A stretch of 64,000 nucleotides of DNA from HGM04593 sp045636545 (GTDB taxonomy: Bacteria; Bacteroidota; Bacteroidia; Bacteroidales; Bacteroidaceae): contig JAZTXR010000050.1 of the NCBI GenBank assembly GCA_045636545.1, positions 19,131 through 83,130 of the forward strand, given 5' to 3'. The position numbers and the translations under genes were made by a program. Under the pieces are notes generated by a model. It had not been told where the DNA came from and did not search any database. It saw only the letters and a list, made by a program, of their open reading frames with translations. Shown here one piece after another: positions 43,544 to 51,718 of the stretch (positions are counted from its first letter, which is position 1; each line of letters starts with the position of its first letter).

Positions 43544-44248
43544 TCAGAGGCGACCCTCATCGTTATAACTGAAATATGCTCCATCGGTGAGCACAATGTG
43601 GTCGAGCAGGCGTATGTTCATCACCTTGCAGGCCTGCGCAAGCGACTCGGTGAGCTTGTCGTCATCGCGACTGGGCTTTATGTTGCCCGACGGGTGGTTG
43701 TGGCACAATGCGATTGTCGTGGCGCGTTTCATAAGCGCCTCACGTATTACAAGGCGTATATCCACCACCGTTGCCGTAAAACCGCCGGTACCGATGAGCA
43801 CGTGGTCAATGACACGGTTCATGCGGTTCAGGAGCATCACGTAGCAACGCTCTACAGGTGAGTCGCACAGGATTGGATGGAAGTAGCGGTAGAGGTCGAG
43901 CGAGGATGCTATGCAGGGCTGCTCACCCTCGTTCCCCTCGCGACGTTTCCAGAGTTCGCAGGCCGCCATAATGCTTATGGCCTTTGCCGGACCGATGCCC
44001 CTGAATGTGCACAGGTCATCGACCGAGAGTTTTGCAAGCTCCGATATGCTGTTGCCGCACGAAACAAGAACACGTTTCATGAGGTCAACGGCACTCTCCT
44101 CGTCGTTGCCCGACCCCACAAGAATAGCCAACAGCTCCGACTTGCTGAGTGTAGAGATGCCGTTCTTTATAGCCTTCTCGCGCGGACGGTCATCCATCGC
44201 CCACTCCTTGATGCTCTTCCTTTGCCTTGTCTCCTCCTCTGCAACCAT
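43544..44248 (-). CDS. radC: RadC-family JAB/MPN domain protein
   Basis: The 234-residue protein has an N-terminal helix-hairpin-helix part (LAKLSVDDLCTFRGIGPAKA) and a C-terminal JAB metalloprotease-like domain. The JAMM motif is H183-N-H185 and D195 (CHNHPSGNIKPSRDD). The name comes from a supposed DNA repair role that was withdrawn, so the function is unproven. The start ATG at 44248 overlaps the stop of the GT2 gene by one base. KSIKEWAMDDRPREK is conserved near the N-terminus. Confidence 0.93.
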   Translation of the reverse strand: MVAEEETRQRKSIKEWAMDDRPREKAIKNGISTLSKSELLAILVGSGNDEESAVDLMKRVLVSCGNSISELAKLSVDDLCTFRGIGPAKAISIMAACELWKRREGNEGEQPCIASSLDLYRYFHPILCDSPVERCYVMLLNRMNRVIDHVLIGTGGFTATVVDIRLVIREALMKRATTIALCHNHPSGNIKPSRDDDKLTESLAQACKVMNIRLLDHIVLTDGAYFSYNDEGRL

Positions 44249-45243
44249 CAGCCCCTGTTGTATATTTTTGTAAGACTCTTTTTTGTTTCAAGCGGCTGCC
44301 CAAGTATCATCTTGAACCACAGTGCCTTCAAGAAGCCCATTCCGTAACCAGTTATCTGCACCGCTGCTGCAACTACCGACAGCAACGCCACCTTCAGGCT
44401 CCTGTTCTTCAGCAACGAATCGATGAAGATGAGCATTGCATAGAGCAACGGCAACAGCAGCAACCACGGACAGAACAGCGATGCCACAAGCAGAGCAATC
44501 CCCATGACCAGCAACAGTGCCGGCGCGGTGTGTACAATCTTCAGCGACCCCGGATGCAGTATCTGCAACCATATTCTTGCCTGACCGAAGTTGTTCACCT
44601 GCTTGTAGAAACGGCTCATATCAATGCGGCGCTTGTGATACACGAAGACGGGACGTATGAGACGTATCTTGAAGCCGGCATTGCGTATGCGTATGCTAAG
44701 GTCAATATCCTCGCCCATCATATCCTTGAAATCGCCCACCGTGTCATAGACATTCTTTGAAAAGCCCATATTGAATGTTCGGGGGCAGAATTTCTCCATC
44801 ACAGCCTTGCCGCCACGTATGCCGCCCGTTGTCCAGAACGATGTCATTGCGTGGCTCACAGCCTTCTGCATATCCGAGAATGAACTGTCGGCAGCATCGG
44901 GGCCACCGAAACAGTCGGCATAGTCACTTGCCATCTCGGCCTCGAGTTTCTCGAAATATGTGGGTGGCAGTATCACGTCCGAGTCAAAGAAGAGCAGATA
45001 ATCACCATTCGCCCTTTGCATACCGTAATTACGTGTCTCGCTGCGGCCGGAATTCTCTTTATAGTAATAGTGGATAGTAAAAAAAGAACGATAGTGACCA
45101 AGCAAATGGTCACATCGTTCTTTTGAGCCATCCTCTATAATAAGCAACTCAAATGGTTTTACCGTCTGAGCCATCAGGCTGTCAAGCAGTTCCTTGACCT
45201 CGCCCGGCCTGTTGTAAACAGGAACAATTATAGAGTATAACAA
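44248..45243 (-). CDS. Glycosyltransferase family 2, TTG start
   Basis: The 331-residue protein has the GT2 GT-A fold: LYSIIVPVYNRPGEVKELLD, the DxD-type region DYLLFFDSDVILPPTYFEKL, and AVMEKFCPRTFNMGFSKNVY. Two or three C-terminal membrane segments follow (ALLLVMGIALLVASLF, LLLLPLLYAMLIFIDS). Position 45243 is TTG, and no ATG or GTG lies between it and the upstream in-frame stop, so TTG must be the start unless a later Met is used. It would transfer sugars to a lipid or envelope acceptor; the substrate is unknown. Confidence 0.88.
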   Translation of the reverse strand: MLYSIIVPVYNRPGEVKELLDSLMAQTVKPFELLIIEDGSKERCDHLLGHYRSFFTIHYYYKENSGRSETRNYGMQRANGDYLLFFDSDVILPPTYFEKLEAEMASDYADCFGGPDAADSSFSDMQKAVSHAMTSFWTTGGIRGGKAVMEKFCPRTFNMGFSKNVYDTVGDFKDMMGEDIDLSIRIRNAGFKIRLIRPVFVYHKRRIDMSRFYKQVNNFGQARIWLQILHPGSLKIVHTAPALLLVMGIALLVASLFCPWLLLLPLLYAMLIFIDSLLKNRSLKVALLSVVAAAVQITGYGMGFLKALWFKMILGQPLETKKSLTKIYNRG

Positions 45244-45277
45244 AACTTTGTCTTTTAAAAGTTAAACTTGTCCATTG

Positions 45278-45295
45278 AAAAGGCCGTAACCTTTT
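45278..45295 (-). terminator. Weak terminator hairpin after efp
   Basis: On the minus strand AAAAGG (45278-45283) and CCTTTT (45290-45295) pair across a 6-nt loop. The stem is only 6 bp and lacks a long T run. Confidence 0.4.
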
Positions 45296-45307
45296 AATGA
45301 GTCAAGA

Positions 45308-45874
45308 TTATGCCTTTACACGGCCAACGTATGAACCGTCACGTGTGTCAATCTCAACAAGCTCGCCCTCGTTGATGAAGAGAGGTACGCGAACCTCGGC
45401 ACCGGTCTCCAATGTAGCAGGCTTTGTTGTGTTTGTTGCAGTGTCACCCTTGAGACCAGGCTCTGTGTATGTGACTGCAAGAACAACCTTCACAGGCATA
45501 TCGGCAAAAAGGATTGTCTCGGTCGAAGCATCGGTAACAACCTCGAGTGTCATACCCTCCTTCATGAAAGCAACACCGTTAATCTGCTCGGCAGGGATGG
45601 TAACCTGCTCGAAAGTCTCCTGGTTCATGAATACATACTCTGCACCCTCCTGATAGAGGTACTGGTACGGACGGCGCTCAACGCGAACATCCTCAAGCTT
45701 CTCACCGATGTTGAAACGGCGATCCAATACGTAGCCGTCAACTACGTCCTTAAGCTTTGTACGCATGAAAGTGTTACCCTTACCAGGCTTTACGTGCAAG
45801 AAATCGATACAGAAATACAGCTTGCCATCCATGCGGATTGCTGTACCTTTTTTAATGTCTTCTGCATTAATCAT
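45308..45874 (-). CDS. efp: Translation elongation factor P
   Basis: The 188-residue protein has three beta domains. The N-terminal loop carries KPGKGN with candidate modified lysine K32 (FLHVKPGKGNTFMR). The C-terminal YTEPGLKGDTATNTTKPATL and FINEGELVEIDTRDGSYVGR are conserved. EF-P relieves ribosome stalling at polyproline. No lysine-modifying genes lie here, so the mode of modification cannot be told. The promoter is at 45923-45930. Confidence 0.96.
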   Translation of the reverse strand: MINAEDIKKGTAIRMDGKLYFCIDFLHVKPGKGNTFMRTKLKDVVDGYVLDRRFNIGEKLEDVRVERRPYQYLYQEGAEYVFMNQETFEQVTIPAEQINGVAFMKEGMTLEVVTDASTETILFADMPVKVVLAVTYTEPGLKGDTATNTTKPATLETGAEVRVPLFINEGELVEIDTRDGSYVGRVKA

Positions 45875-45922
45875 AAATCTACTATTTTTTGAATTAAACT
45901 ATTACCTTCCCGAAAAACTTTG

Positions 45923-45930
45923 CAAATATA
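45923..45930 (-). promoter_or_regulatory. -7 element for efp
   Basis: TATATTTG on the minus strand is a TAnnTTTG match, with TATTTC about 19 nt upstream. It lies in the 306-nt gene-free interval 45875-46180. That interval otherwise shows only A/T-rich DNA and the divergent promoter. Confidence 0.6.
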
Positions 45931-46081
45931 GCAAAAACGAGCGAGAAATACGAAGCTTGCTTCAGTATTTTTCACATCAAGCGCCAGCGAGTGCCGAGAA
46001 TGACAACAGCTTTTCACAACCTGCACAAGTAAAAATTGCAAAAAGAGTTTTACAAAATTTCATATTCTGCACGTTTTGCGT

Positions 46082-46089
46082 TATCTTTG
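46082..46089 (+). promoter_or_regulatory. -7 element for the RND efflux operon
   Basis: TATCTTTG matches TAnnTTTG. The -33 position is weak (TTTCA). No repressor gene is nearby, so regulation by a local TetR-type protein is not evident. Confidence 0.55.
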
Positions 46090-46180
46090 CATCAGTTACA
46101 AATTGGTCTTAATCTTTAGATTAAACCTTTTTACATTTTTGCAGTCAAAATTCTATTAAAAACATCACACATTTTATACA

Positions 46181-47257
46181 ATGAAAAAATATCTCAAATG
46201 GGGAATGGTTGCGGTCATTGTTGCCGGAGTCTCGGCTTTCGGTTTTTACAAGCTGGCACCACGACAGAACGAAGAACTTGCCACAACCGAGAATGTACCG
46301 GTCAAGAACAACAAGAAAGTGTTGAACGTAACAGCAAAGATTCTGAAACCGAAGTTGCTCACTGACGAGATTCTCACCGTCGGTAAGCTTGTGCCCGACG
46401 AGGAGGTACAACTGACATTTGAGACATCGGGTAAAATAACCGACATATTCTTCACCGAGGGTACATTCGTGGAGAAGGGTACCCTGCTGGCAAAGGTCAA
46501 CGATTCACAGCTGCAGGCACACCTCTCACGCCTCGAGGCACAGGTTCCGCTTGCCGAGGACCGCGTCTACCGCCAGAGTGCGCTGTTGCAGCGCGATGCA
46601 GTGAGCAAGGAGGCGCTGGAGATTGTCAAGACAGAGCTTGCGACACTGAAGGCCGACATCGAGCAAGTGAAAGCGCAGATAAAGATGACCGAGCTGCGCG
46701 CACCGTTCAACGGCATAATAGGTCTGCGCCAGGTGAGTGTGGGTGCATACGCATCGCCCTCTACAATCATCGCCACACTGACATCAATTTCACCAATAAA
46801 GATTGAATTCTCTGTCTCGGAGCGATATGCAAGGGACGTGAAGAGGGGCACAAACCTCACGTTCAACGTCGACGGCCACACCACCCCGTTCGAAGCGCAG
46901 GTGTATGCCACCGAGTCGAGCCTTGACCCCGAGACACACAACCTCACCGTACGCGCATTGTATGCCAACAGGGAACAGTTGCTCATGCCCGGCCAATACA
47001 CTGCCATCAGGCTCAAGCAGAAGGAGATTGCCGATGCAATCTCGGTACCGGCCGAGGCCATCGTACCCGAGATGGGCAAGAACAAGGTATTCGTGTACCG
47101 CAGCGGCAAAGCCGAGCCCATTGACGTGACAACCGGCCTGCGCACCGATGCCGAGATACAGATTGTCGAGGGCTTGCACAGCGGTGACACCATACTCACA
47201 TCGGGTACCCTGCAGTTGCGCAAGGGCTCGGCTGTAGTGATTGAAAGTTTTGAGTAA
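46181..47257 (+). CDS. RND efflux membrane-fusion (adaptor) protein
   Basis: The 358-residue protein has an N-terminal membrane anchor (MKKYLKWGMVAVIVAGVSAF). A lipoyl/hairpin segment follows (EVQLTFETSGKITDIFFTEG, SRLEAQVPLAEDRVYRQSAL) and the beta-barrel region (ELRAPFNGIIGLRQVSVGAY). It bridges the inner-membrane pump and outer-membrane channel. It forms an operon with the next two genes at 24-nt and overlapping spacings. Confidence 0.93.
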   Translation: MKKYLKWGMVAVIVAGVSAFGFYKLAPRQNEELATTENVPVKNNKKVLNVTAKILKPKLLTDEILTVGKLVPDEEVQLTFETSGKITDIFFTEGTFVEKGTLLAKVNDSQLQAHLSRLEAQVPLAEDRVYRQSALLQRDAVSKEALEIVKTELATLKADIEQVKAQIKMTELRAPFNGIIGLRQVSVGAYASPSTIIATLTSISPIKIEFSVSERYARDVKRGTNLTFNVDGHTTPFEAQVYATESSLDPETHNLTVRALYANREQLLMPGQYTAIRLKQKEIADAISVPAEAIVPEMGKNKVFVYRSGKAEPIDVTTGLRTDAEIQIVEGLHSGDTILTSGTLQLRKGSAVVIESFE

Positions 47258-47281
47258 CGCACGCCAAAGAGAATATTTTTT

Positions 47282-50200
47282 ATGAACATTTCCGAACTGA
47301 GCATACGCCGCCCCGTTCTTGCAACGGTGCTTACCATCATAATCATCATATTCGGCTTCATCGGTTACAACACGCTTGGTGTGCGCGAGTACCCGTCGGT
47401 GGACAACCCCATCATCTCGGTATCGTGCAGCTATGCAGGTGCCAATGCCGATGTCATCGAGAGCCAGATAACCGAGCCGCTTGAGCAGAACATCAACGGT
47501 ATCCCGGGCATACGCTCAATCTCCAGTGTGAGCCAGCAGGGACAGTGCCGCATCACGGTGGAGTTCGAGTTGTCGGTAGACCTTGAGACCGCTGCAAACG
47601 ACGTGCGCGACAAGGTGTCGCGCGCACAGCGATTCCTGCCACGCGACTGCGACCCCCCGACCGTGTCAAAGGCCGATGCCGATGCCACACCAATCCTGAT
47701 GATTGCCATACAGAGTGCCAAACGCTCGCTGCTCGAGCTGAGCGAGATTGCCGACCTCACCGTGAAGGAGCAGTTGCAGACAATCCCCGACGTGAGCAAC
47801 GTGCAGATATGGGGTGAAAAGCGCTACTCGATGAGAATATGGCTCGACCCCACCAAGCTTGCAGCACACGGCCTCACTCCCGTGGACGTGAAGAGCGCCA
47901 TCACAAACGAGAACGTCGAGTTGCCGTCGGGCAGCATCGAGGGCAACACCGTGGAGCTCACACTGCGCACAATGGGACAGATGCACACTGCGGGCGAGTT
48001 CAACAACATAATATTGAAGAAGAGCGGCGGCAACATAATACGCATAAGCGATGTGGGCCACGCCGAACTTGGCCCGGCCGACATAAAGAGCTATATGAAG
48101 ATGAACGGCGTGCCAATGGTGGGTGTTGTAGTCATTCCACAACCGGGTGCAAACCACATTGAGATTGCCGATGCGGTATACGGGCGCATGGAGCAGATGA
48201 AGAAAGACCTGCCCGAGGATGTGGAGTACACATACGGTTTCGACAGCACCAAGTTCATCCGCGCATCAATCGATGAGGTAAAGAGCACCATCTACGAGGC
48301 ATTCATCCTTGTGATTATAATCATCTTCCTGTTCCTGCGCGACTGGCGCGTGACACTCGTGCCATGTATCGTAATTCCGGTATCACTAATCGGTGCTTTC
48401 TTTATAATGTACATTGCCGGTTTCTCAATCAACGTGCTCACAATGCTTGCCATTGTGCTCTCCGTTGGTCTTGTGGTGGACGATGCCATTGTGATGACCG
48501 AGAACATATACATACGTATAGAAAAGGGAATGAGACCGCTGAAAGCAGGTATCGAGGGTTCAAAGGAGATTTTCTTTGCCGTCATATCGACCACCATCAC
48601 CCTGCTTGCCGTGTTCCTGCCCATCGTCTTCATGGAGGGAACCAGCGGCCGTCTGTTCCGCGAGTTCAGCTTTGTGGTGGCCGGCTCTGTGGTAATCTCG
48701 TCTTTTGCAGCGCTCACGTTCACACCGATGATTGCCACCAAGCTGCTCAAGCGCCGCAAAGAGCAGAAGTGGTTCTACCGTAAGACCGAGCCTTTCTTTG
48801 AGGGACTTAACAACCTCTACTACAAATCGCTCAACGGGTTCCTGAAGATACGCTGGGTTGCTATACCGGTACTGCTTTTAATGTTCGTGCTCATTGGTTA
48901 CCTGTGGAGCAAGATACCCGCCGAGATGGCACCTATGGAGGACCGCTCACAGATTACCATCAACACCCGCGGTGCCGAGGGAGCGAGCTATGAGTTCATG
49001 CGCGACTACACCGAGGATATCACACTGCTTGTCGACTCCATTGTCCCGGATGCAGTGTCGGTTACCTCGCGCGTTTCGAGCGGTAGCGGTAACATAAGGA
49101 TAACCCTGAAAGATATCGCCGACCGTGACTACACCCAAATGGAGGTTGCAGAGAAGCTCACCGCAGCCATTGCCGGCAAGACAAAGGCAAGGGCGTTCGT
49201 GCAGCAGCAATCGTCGTTCGGCGGCCGCCGTGGCAGCATGCCCATCCAGTATGTGATACAGGCCACCAGTACCGAGAAGCTGCAGGAGGTGTTGCCCGTG
49301 TTCCTGCAACGAGTGCACGAGAACCCCGTGTTCAAGATGGCCGATGCCGACCTCAAGTTCAACAGCCCCGAGACACGCGTGAACATCAACCGCGACAAGG
49401 CCGGTATGCTGGGTGCGAGCGTGCGCGATGTTGCCGAGACACTGCAATATGGTCTCAGCGGACAGCGAATGGGCTACTTCTACATGAACGGAAAGCAGTA
49501 CGAAATCATTGGACAGATTAACCGCGCACAGCGCAACACCCCATCGAGTGTGAAGTCTATATACATACGTTGCGACAACGGAGAGATGATTCAGCTCGAC
49601 AACTTTGTGGAGTTTGTAGAGTCGACGGCACCGCCAAAGCTCTACCACTACAACCGTTTCCTGTCGGCAACCATTTCGGCAGGACTTGCCGAGGGCAAGA
49701 CTATTGGTGACGGACTTGCCGAGATGGACAAGATTGCCGAGGAGGTGCTTGACGACACTTTCCGCACAGCGCTCAGCGGCGACTCCAAAGAGTTCCGCGA
49801 GAGTTCTTCGAGCCTCATGTTCGCATTCATACTTGCCCTGGTGCTCATATACCTTATCCTTGCAGCACAGTTCGAGAGTTTCAAGGACCCGTTCATCATC
49901 ATGCTCACCGTGCCGCTCGCAATTGCCGGTGCACTCATCTTCATGAACTACAGGGACATTACAATGAACGTGTTCAGTCAAATAGGTATCATCATGCTCA
50001 TTGGCCTTGTCGCAAAGAACGGTATCCTCATCGTTGAGTTCGCCAACCAGAAACAGCAGGCCGGCGAGAGCAAGATGGATGCCATCAAGAGCGCATCGCT
50101 GCAGCGCTTGCGCCCCATCCTTATGACAAGTTTCTCAACAATACTCGGTCTCATCCCGCTGATGTTCGCAGCAGGCGAGGGTGCAAACCAGCGCATAGCC

Positions 50201-50323
50201 ATGGGTACGGCGGTAGTGGGCGGTATGATTGTATCCACAATTCTCACAATGTACATAGTTCCGGCCATATACAGCTACATTTCAACGGAGCGTGAAGTAA
50301 ACAAAGAGGAGGAAAACAGATGA
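47282..50323 (+). CDS. RND (HAE-1 type) inner-membrane efflux pump
   Basis: The 1,013-residue protein starts MNISELSIRRPVLATVLTII and has twelve expected membrane helices around two large periplasmic loops. Motifs include VSCSYAGANADVIESQITEP and the proton-relay segment VGLVVDDAIVMTENI. The second half has ILIVEFANQKQQAGESKMDA and SASLQRLRPILMTSFSTILG. It exports hydrophobic compounds such as drugs, bile salts or detergents, with substrate specificity not readable from sequence. It follows the adaptor by 24 nt and overlaps the TolC gene. Confidence 0.95.
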   Translation: MNISELSIRRPVLATVLTIIIIIFGFIGYNTLGVREYPSVDNPIISVSCSYAGANADVIESQITEPLEQNINGIPGIRSISSVSQQGQCRITVEFELSVDLETAANDVRDKVSRAQRFLPRDCDPPTVSKADADATPILMIAIQSAKRSLLELSEIADLTVKEQLQTIPDVSNVQIWGEKRYSMRIWLDPTKLAAHGLTPVDVKSAITNENVELPSGSIEGNTVELTLRTMGQMHTAGEFNNIILKKSGGNIIRISDVGHAELGPADIKSYMKMNGVPMVGVVVIPQPGANHIEIADAVYGRMEQMKKDLPEDVEYTYGFDSTKFIRASIDEVKSTIYEAFILVIIIIFLFLRDWRVTLVPCIVIPVSLIGAFFIMYIAGFSINVLTMLAIVLSVGLVVDDAIVMTENIYIRIEKGMRPLKAGIEGSKEIFFAVISTTITLLAVFLPIVFMEGTSGRLFREFSFVVAGSVVISSFAALTFTPMIATKLLKRRKEQKWFYRKTEPFFEGLNNLYYKSLNGFLKIRWVAIPVLLLMFVLIGYLWSKIPAEMAPMEDRSQITINTRGAEGASYEFMRDYTEDITLLVDSIVPDAVSVTSRVSSGSGNIRITLKDIADRDYTQMEVAEKLTAAIAGKTKARAFVQQQSSFGGRRGSMPIQYVIQATSTEKLQEVLPVFLQRVHENPVFKMADADLKFNSPETRVNINRDKAGMLGASVRDVAETLQYGLSGQRMGYFYMNGKQYEIIGQINRAQRNTPSSVKSIYIRCDNGEMIQLDNFVEFVESTAPPKLYHYNRFLSATISAGLAEGKTIGDGLAEMDKIAEEVLDDTFRTALSGDSKEFRESSSSLMFAFILALVLIYLILAAQFESFKDPFIIMLTVPLAIAGALIFMNYRDITMNVFSQIGIIMLIGLVAKNGILIVEFANQKQQAGESKMDAIKSASLQRLRPILMTSFSTILGLIPLMFAAGEGANQRIAMGTAVVGGMIVSTILTMYIVPAIYSYISTEREVNKEEENR

Positions 50324-51636
50324 AAAAGACCCTATTGACAATATTTGCCGTTGCAGCGGTTGCAATGCACTGCAATGCACAGACATTCACCCTGAGCCAA
50401 TGCCTCAAGAAGGGGCTTGAGAACAACTACTCGCTACGCATCACACGCAACGACGAGGAGGTTGCCCACAACAACGCCACAGCGGCCAATGCAGGATATA
50501 TGCCAACCATTGACCTCGCGGCAGGCTACAACGGTTCGCTTGGTGGCAACAGTTCAAAGATGCGCGCAACCGGAGAGATTGAAAAGAGCGGCAACAGCTT
50601 CGACAACAACGTAAGCGCCGGGGTGGATGTAAACTGGACCATTTTCAACGGTTTCAAAACAAAAACCACATACAAGCAACTGAAAGAGATGGAGAAGATG
50701 GGCGAGACCGCAACACGCCTTGCCATTGAGGATTTCATAGCCGGTCTCACTGCCGAATACTACAATTTCCTGCAGCAACGCATGCGTCTTGACAATTACT
50801 ACAATGCAGTATTGCTTTCCAAAGAACGTCTGCGCATTGTAGAAGAACGCTACAACATAGGTAATTTCTCGCGCCTCGACTACCAGCAGGCAAAGGTCGA
50901 CTTCAATGCCGACAGTGCCCAGTTCATGAAGCAGCAAGAGGTTGTAATTACATCGCGCATTGCGCTTAATGAGATGATGGCCATTGAGCAGGTCTACACC
51001 CCCATTACAACTGTTGAGACAACCATTGAGATTGACAGCACGCTCGACTTCACATACCTGTGGAACAGAATGCTCGAGAACAATGCAAGCCTGTTGCTTG
51101 CCGACCACAGCAACAGAATCACCGAGCTCGACTACAAGAAAGTCCTCTCGCGCAACTACCCCTACCTGAAGCTAAACGCCGGATATGACTACAGCTTCAA
51201 CAACTACGGCAAAGGGACATACATACACCGCAATGGTTGGGGCGGAAACGCATCGCTGACCATTGGAATCAACCTATGGGACGGAAACCGCCGACGCGAG
51301 AAGCGCAACGCACAGATTGCAATAGAGAATGCCAAACTGCAACGTGAAAAGTTGGTTCTATCCTTGAAGGCAGACCTTGGCAACATGTGGCAGGCATACC
51401 AGAACAATCTGCAGCTTCTGAACCTTGAGAAGCTGAACGTTATCACGGCACGCGAGAACCATGATATTGCAAAGGAGCGTTATATGCTTGGCGACCTCTC
51501 GGGTATCGAAATGCGCGAGGCGCAGCAGAGTCTTCTGCGCGCCGAGGAGCGCCTGCTCTCTGTTGAGTATGAGACAAAAATATGTGAGATATCATTGTTG
51601 CTCATAAGCGGCGACATTGGCAATTATCTTGAATGA
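50320..51636 (+). CDS. TolC-family outer-membrane channel
   Basis: The 438-residue protein has a signal peptide (MKKTLLTIFAVAAVAMHCNA) and the duplicated TolC pattern, for example TFTLSQCLKKGLENNYSLRI and LRIVEERYNIGNFSRLDYQQ. It forms the outer-membrane duct of the tripartite pump. It starts at ATG 50320 and overlaps the pump stop by 4 nt (ATGA), so expression is coupled. Confidence 0.94.
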   Translation: MKKTLLTIFAVAAVAMHCNAQTFTLSQCLKKGLENNYSLRITRNDEEVAHNNATAANAGYMPTIDLAAGYNGSLGGNSSKMRATGEIEKSGNSFDNNVSAGVDVNWTIFNGFKTKTTYKQLKEMEKMGETATRLAIEDFIAGLTAEYYNFLQQRMRLDNYYNAVLLSKERLRIVEERYNIGNFSRLDYQQAKVDFNADSAQFMKQQEVVITSRIALNEMMAIEQVYTPITTVETTIEIDSTLDFTYLWNRMLENNASLLLADHSNRITELDYKKVLSRNYPYLKLNAGYDYSFNNYGKGTYIHRNGWGGNASLTIGINLWDGNRRREKRNAQIAIENAKLQREKLVLSLKADLGNMWQAYQNNLQLLNLEKLNVITARENHDIAKERYMLGDLSGIEMREAQQSLLRAEERLLSVEYETKICEISLLLISGDIGNYLE

Positions 51637-51679
51637 CAAGAATCGGCATAAGGAAACAACCGGCATAAGACTTTTTTTG

Positions 51680-51687
51680 TACCTTTG
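51680..51687 (+). promoter_or_regulatory. -7 element for the TonB-dependent receptor gene
   Basis: TACCTTTG matches TAnnTTTG. No clear -33 element is seen. It lies in the 82-nt gap after the TolC gene. Confidence 0.5.
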
Positions 51688-51718
51688 CAGCCCAAACAGA
51701 AAGAATAACCACATAAAA

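Noticed and set aside
48947..49981. Minus-strand frame of 344 codons in the RND pump gene
   Set aside because: It is fully inside the pump gene on the opposite strand, with His/Cys-rich low-complexity content and no start context.
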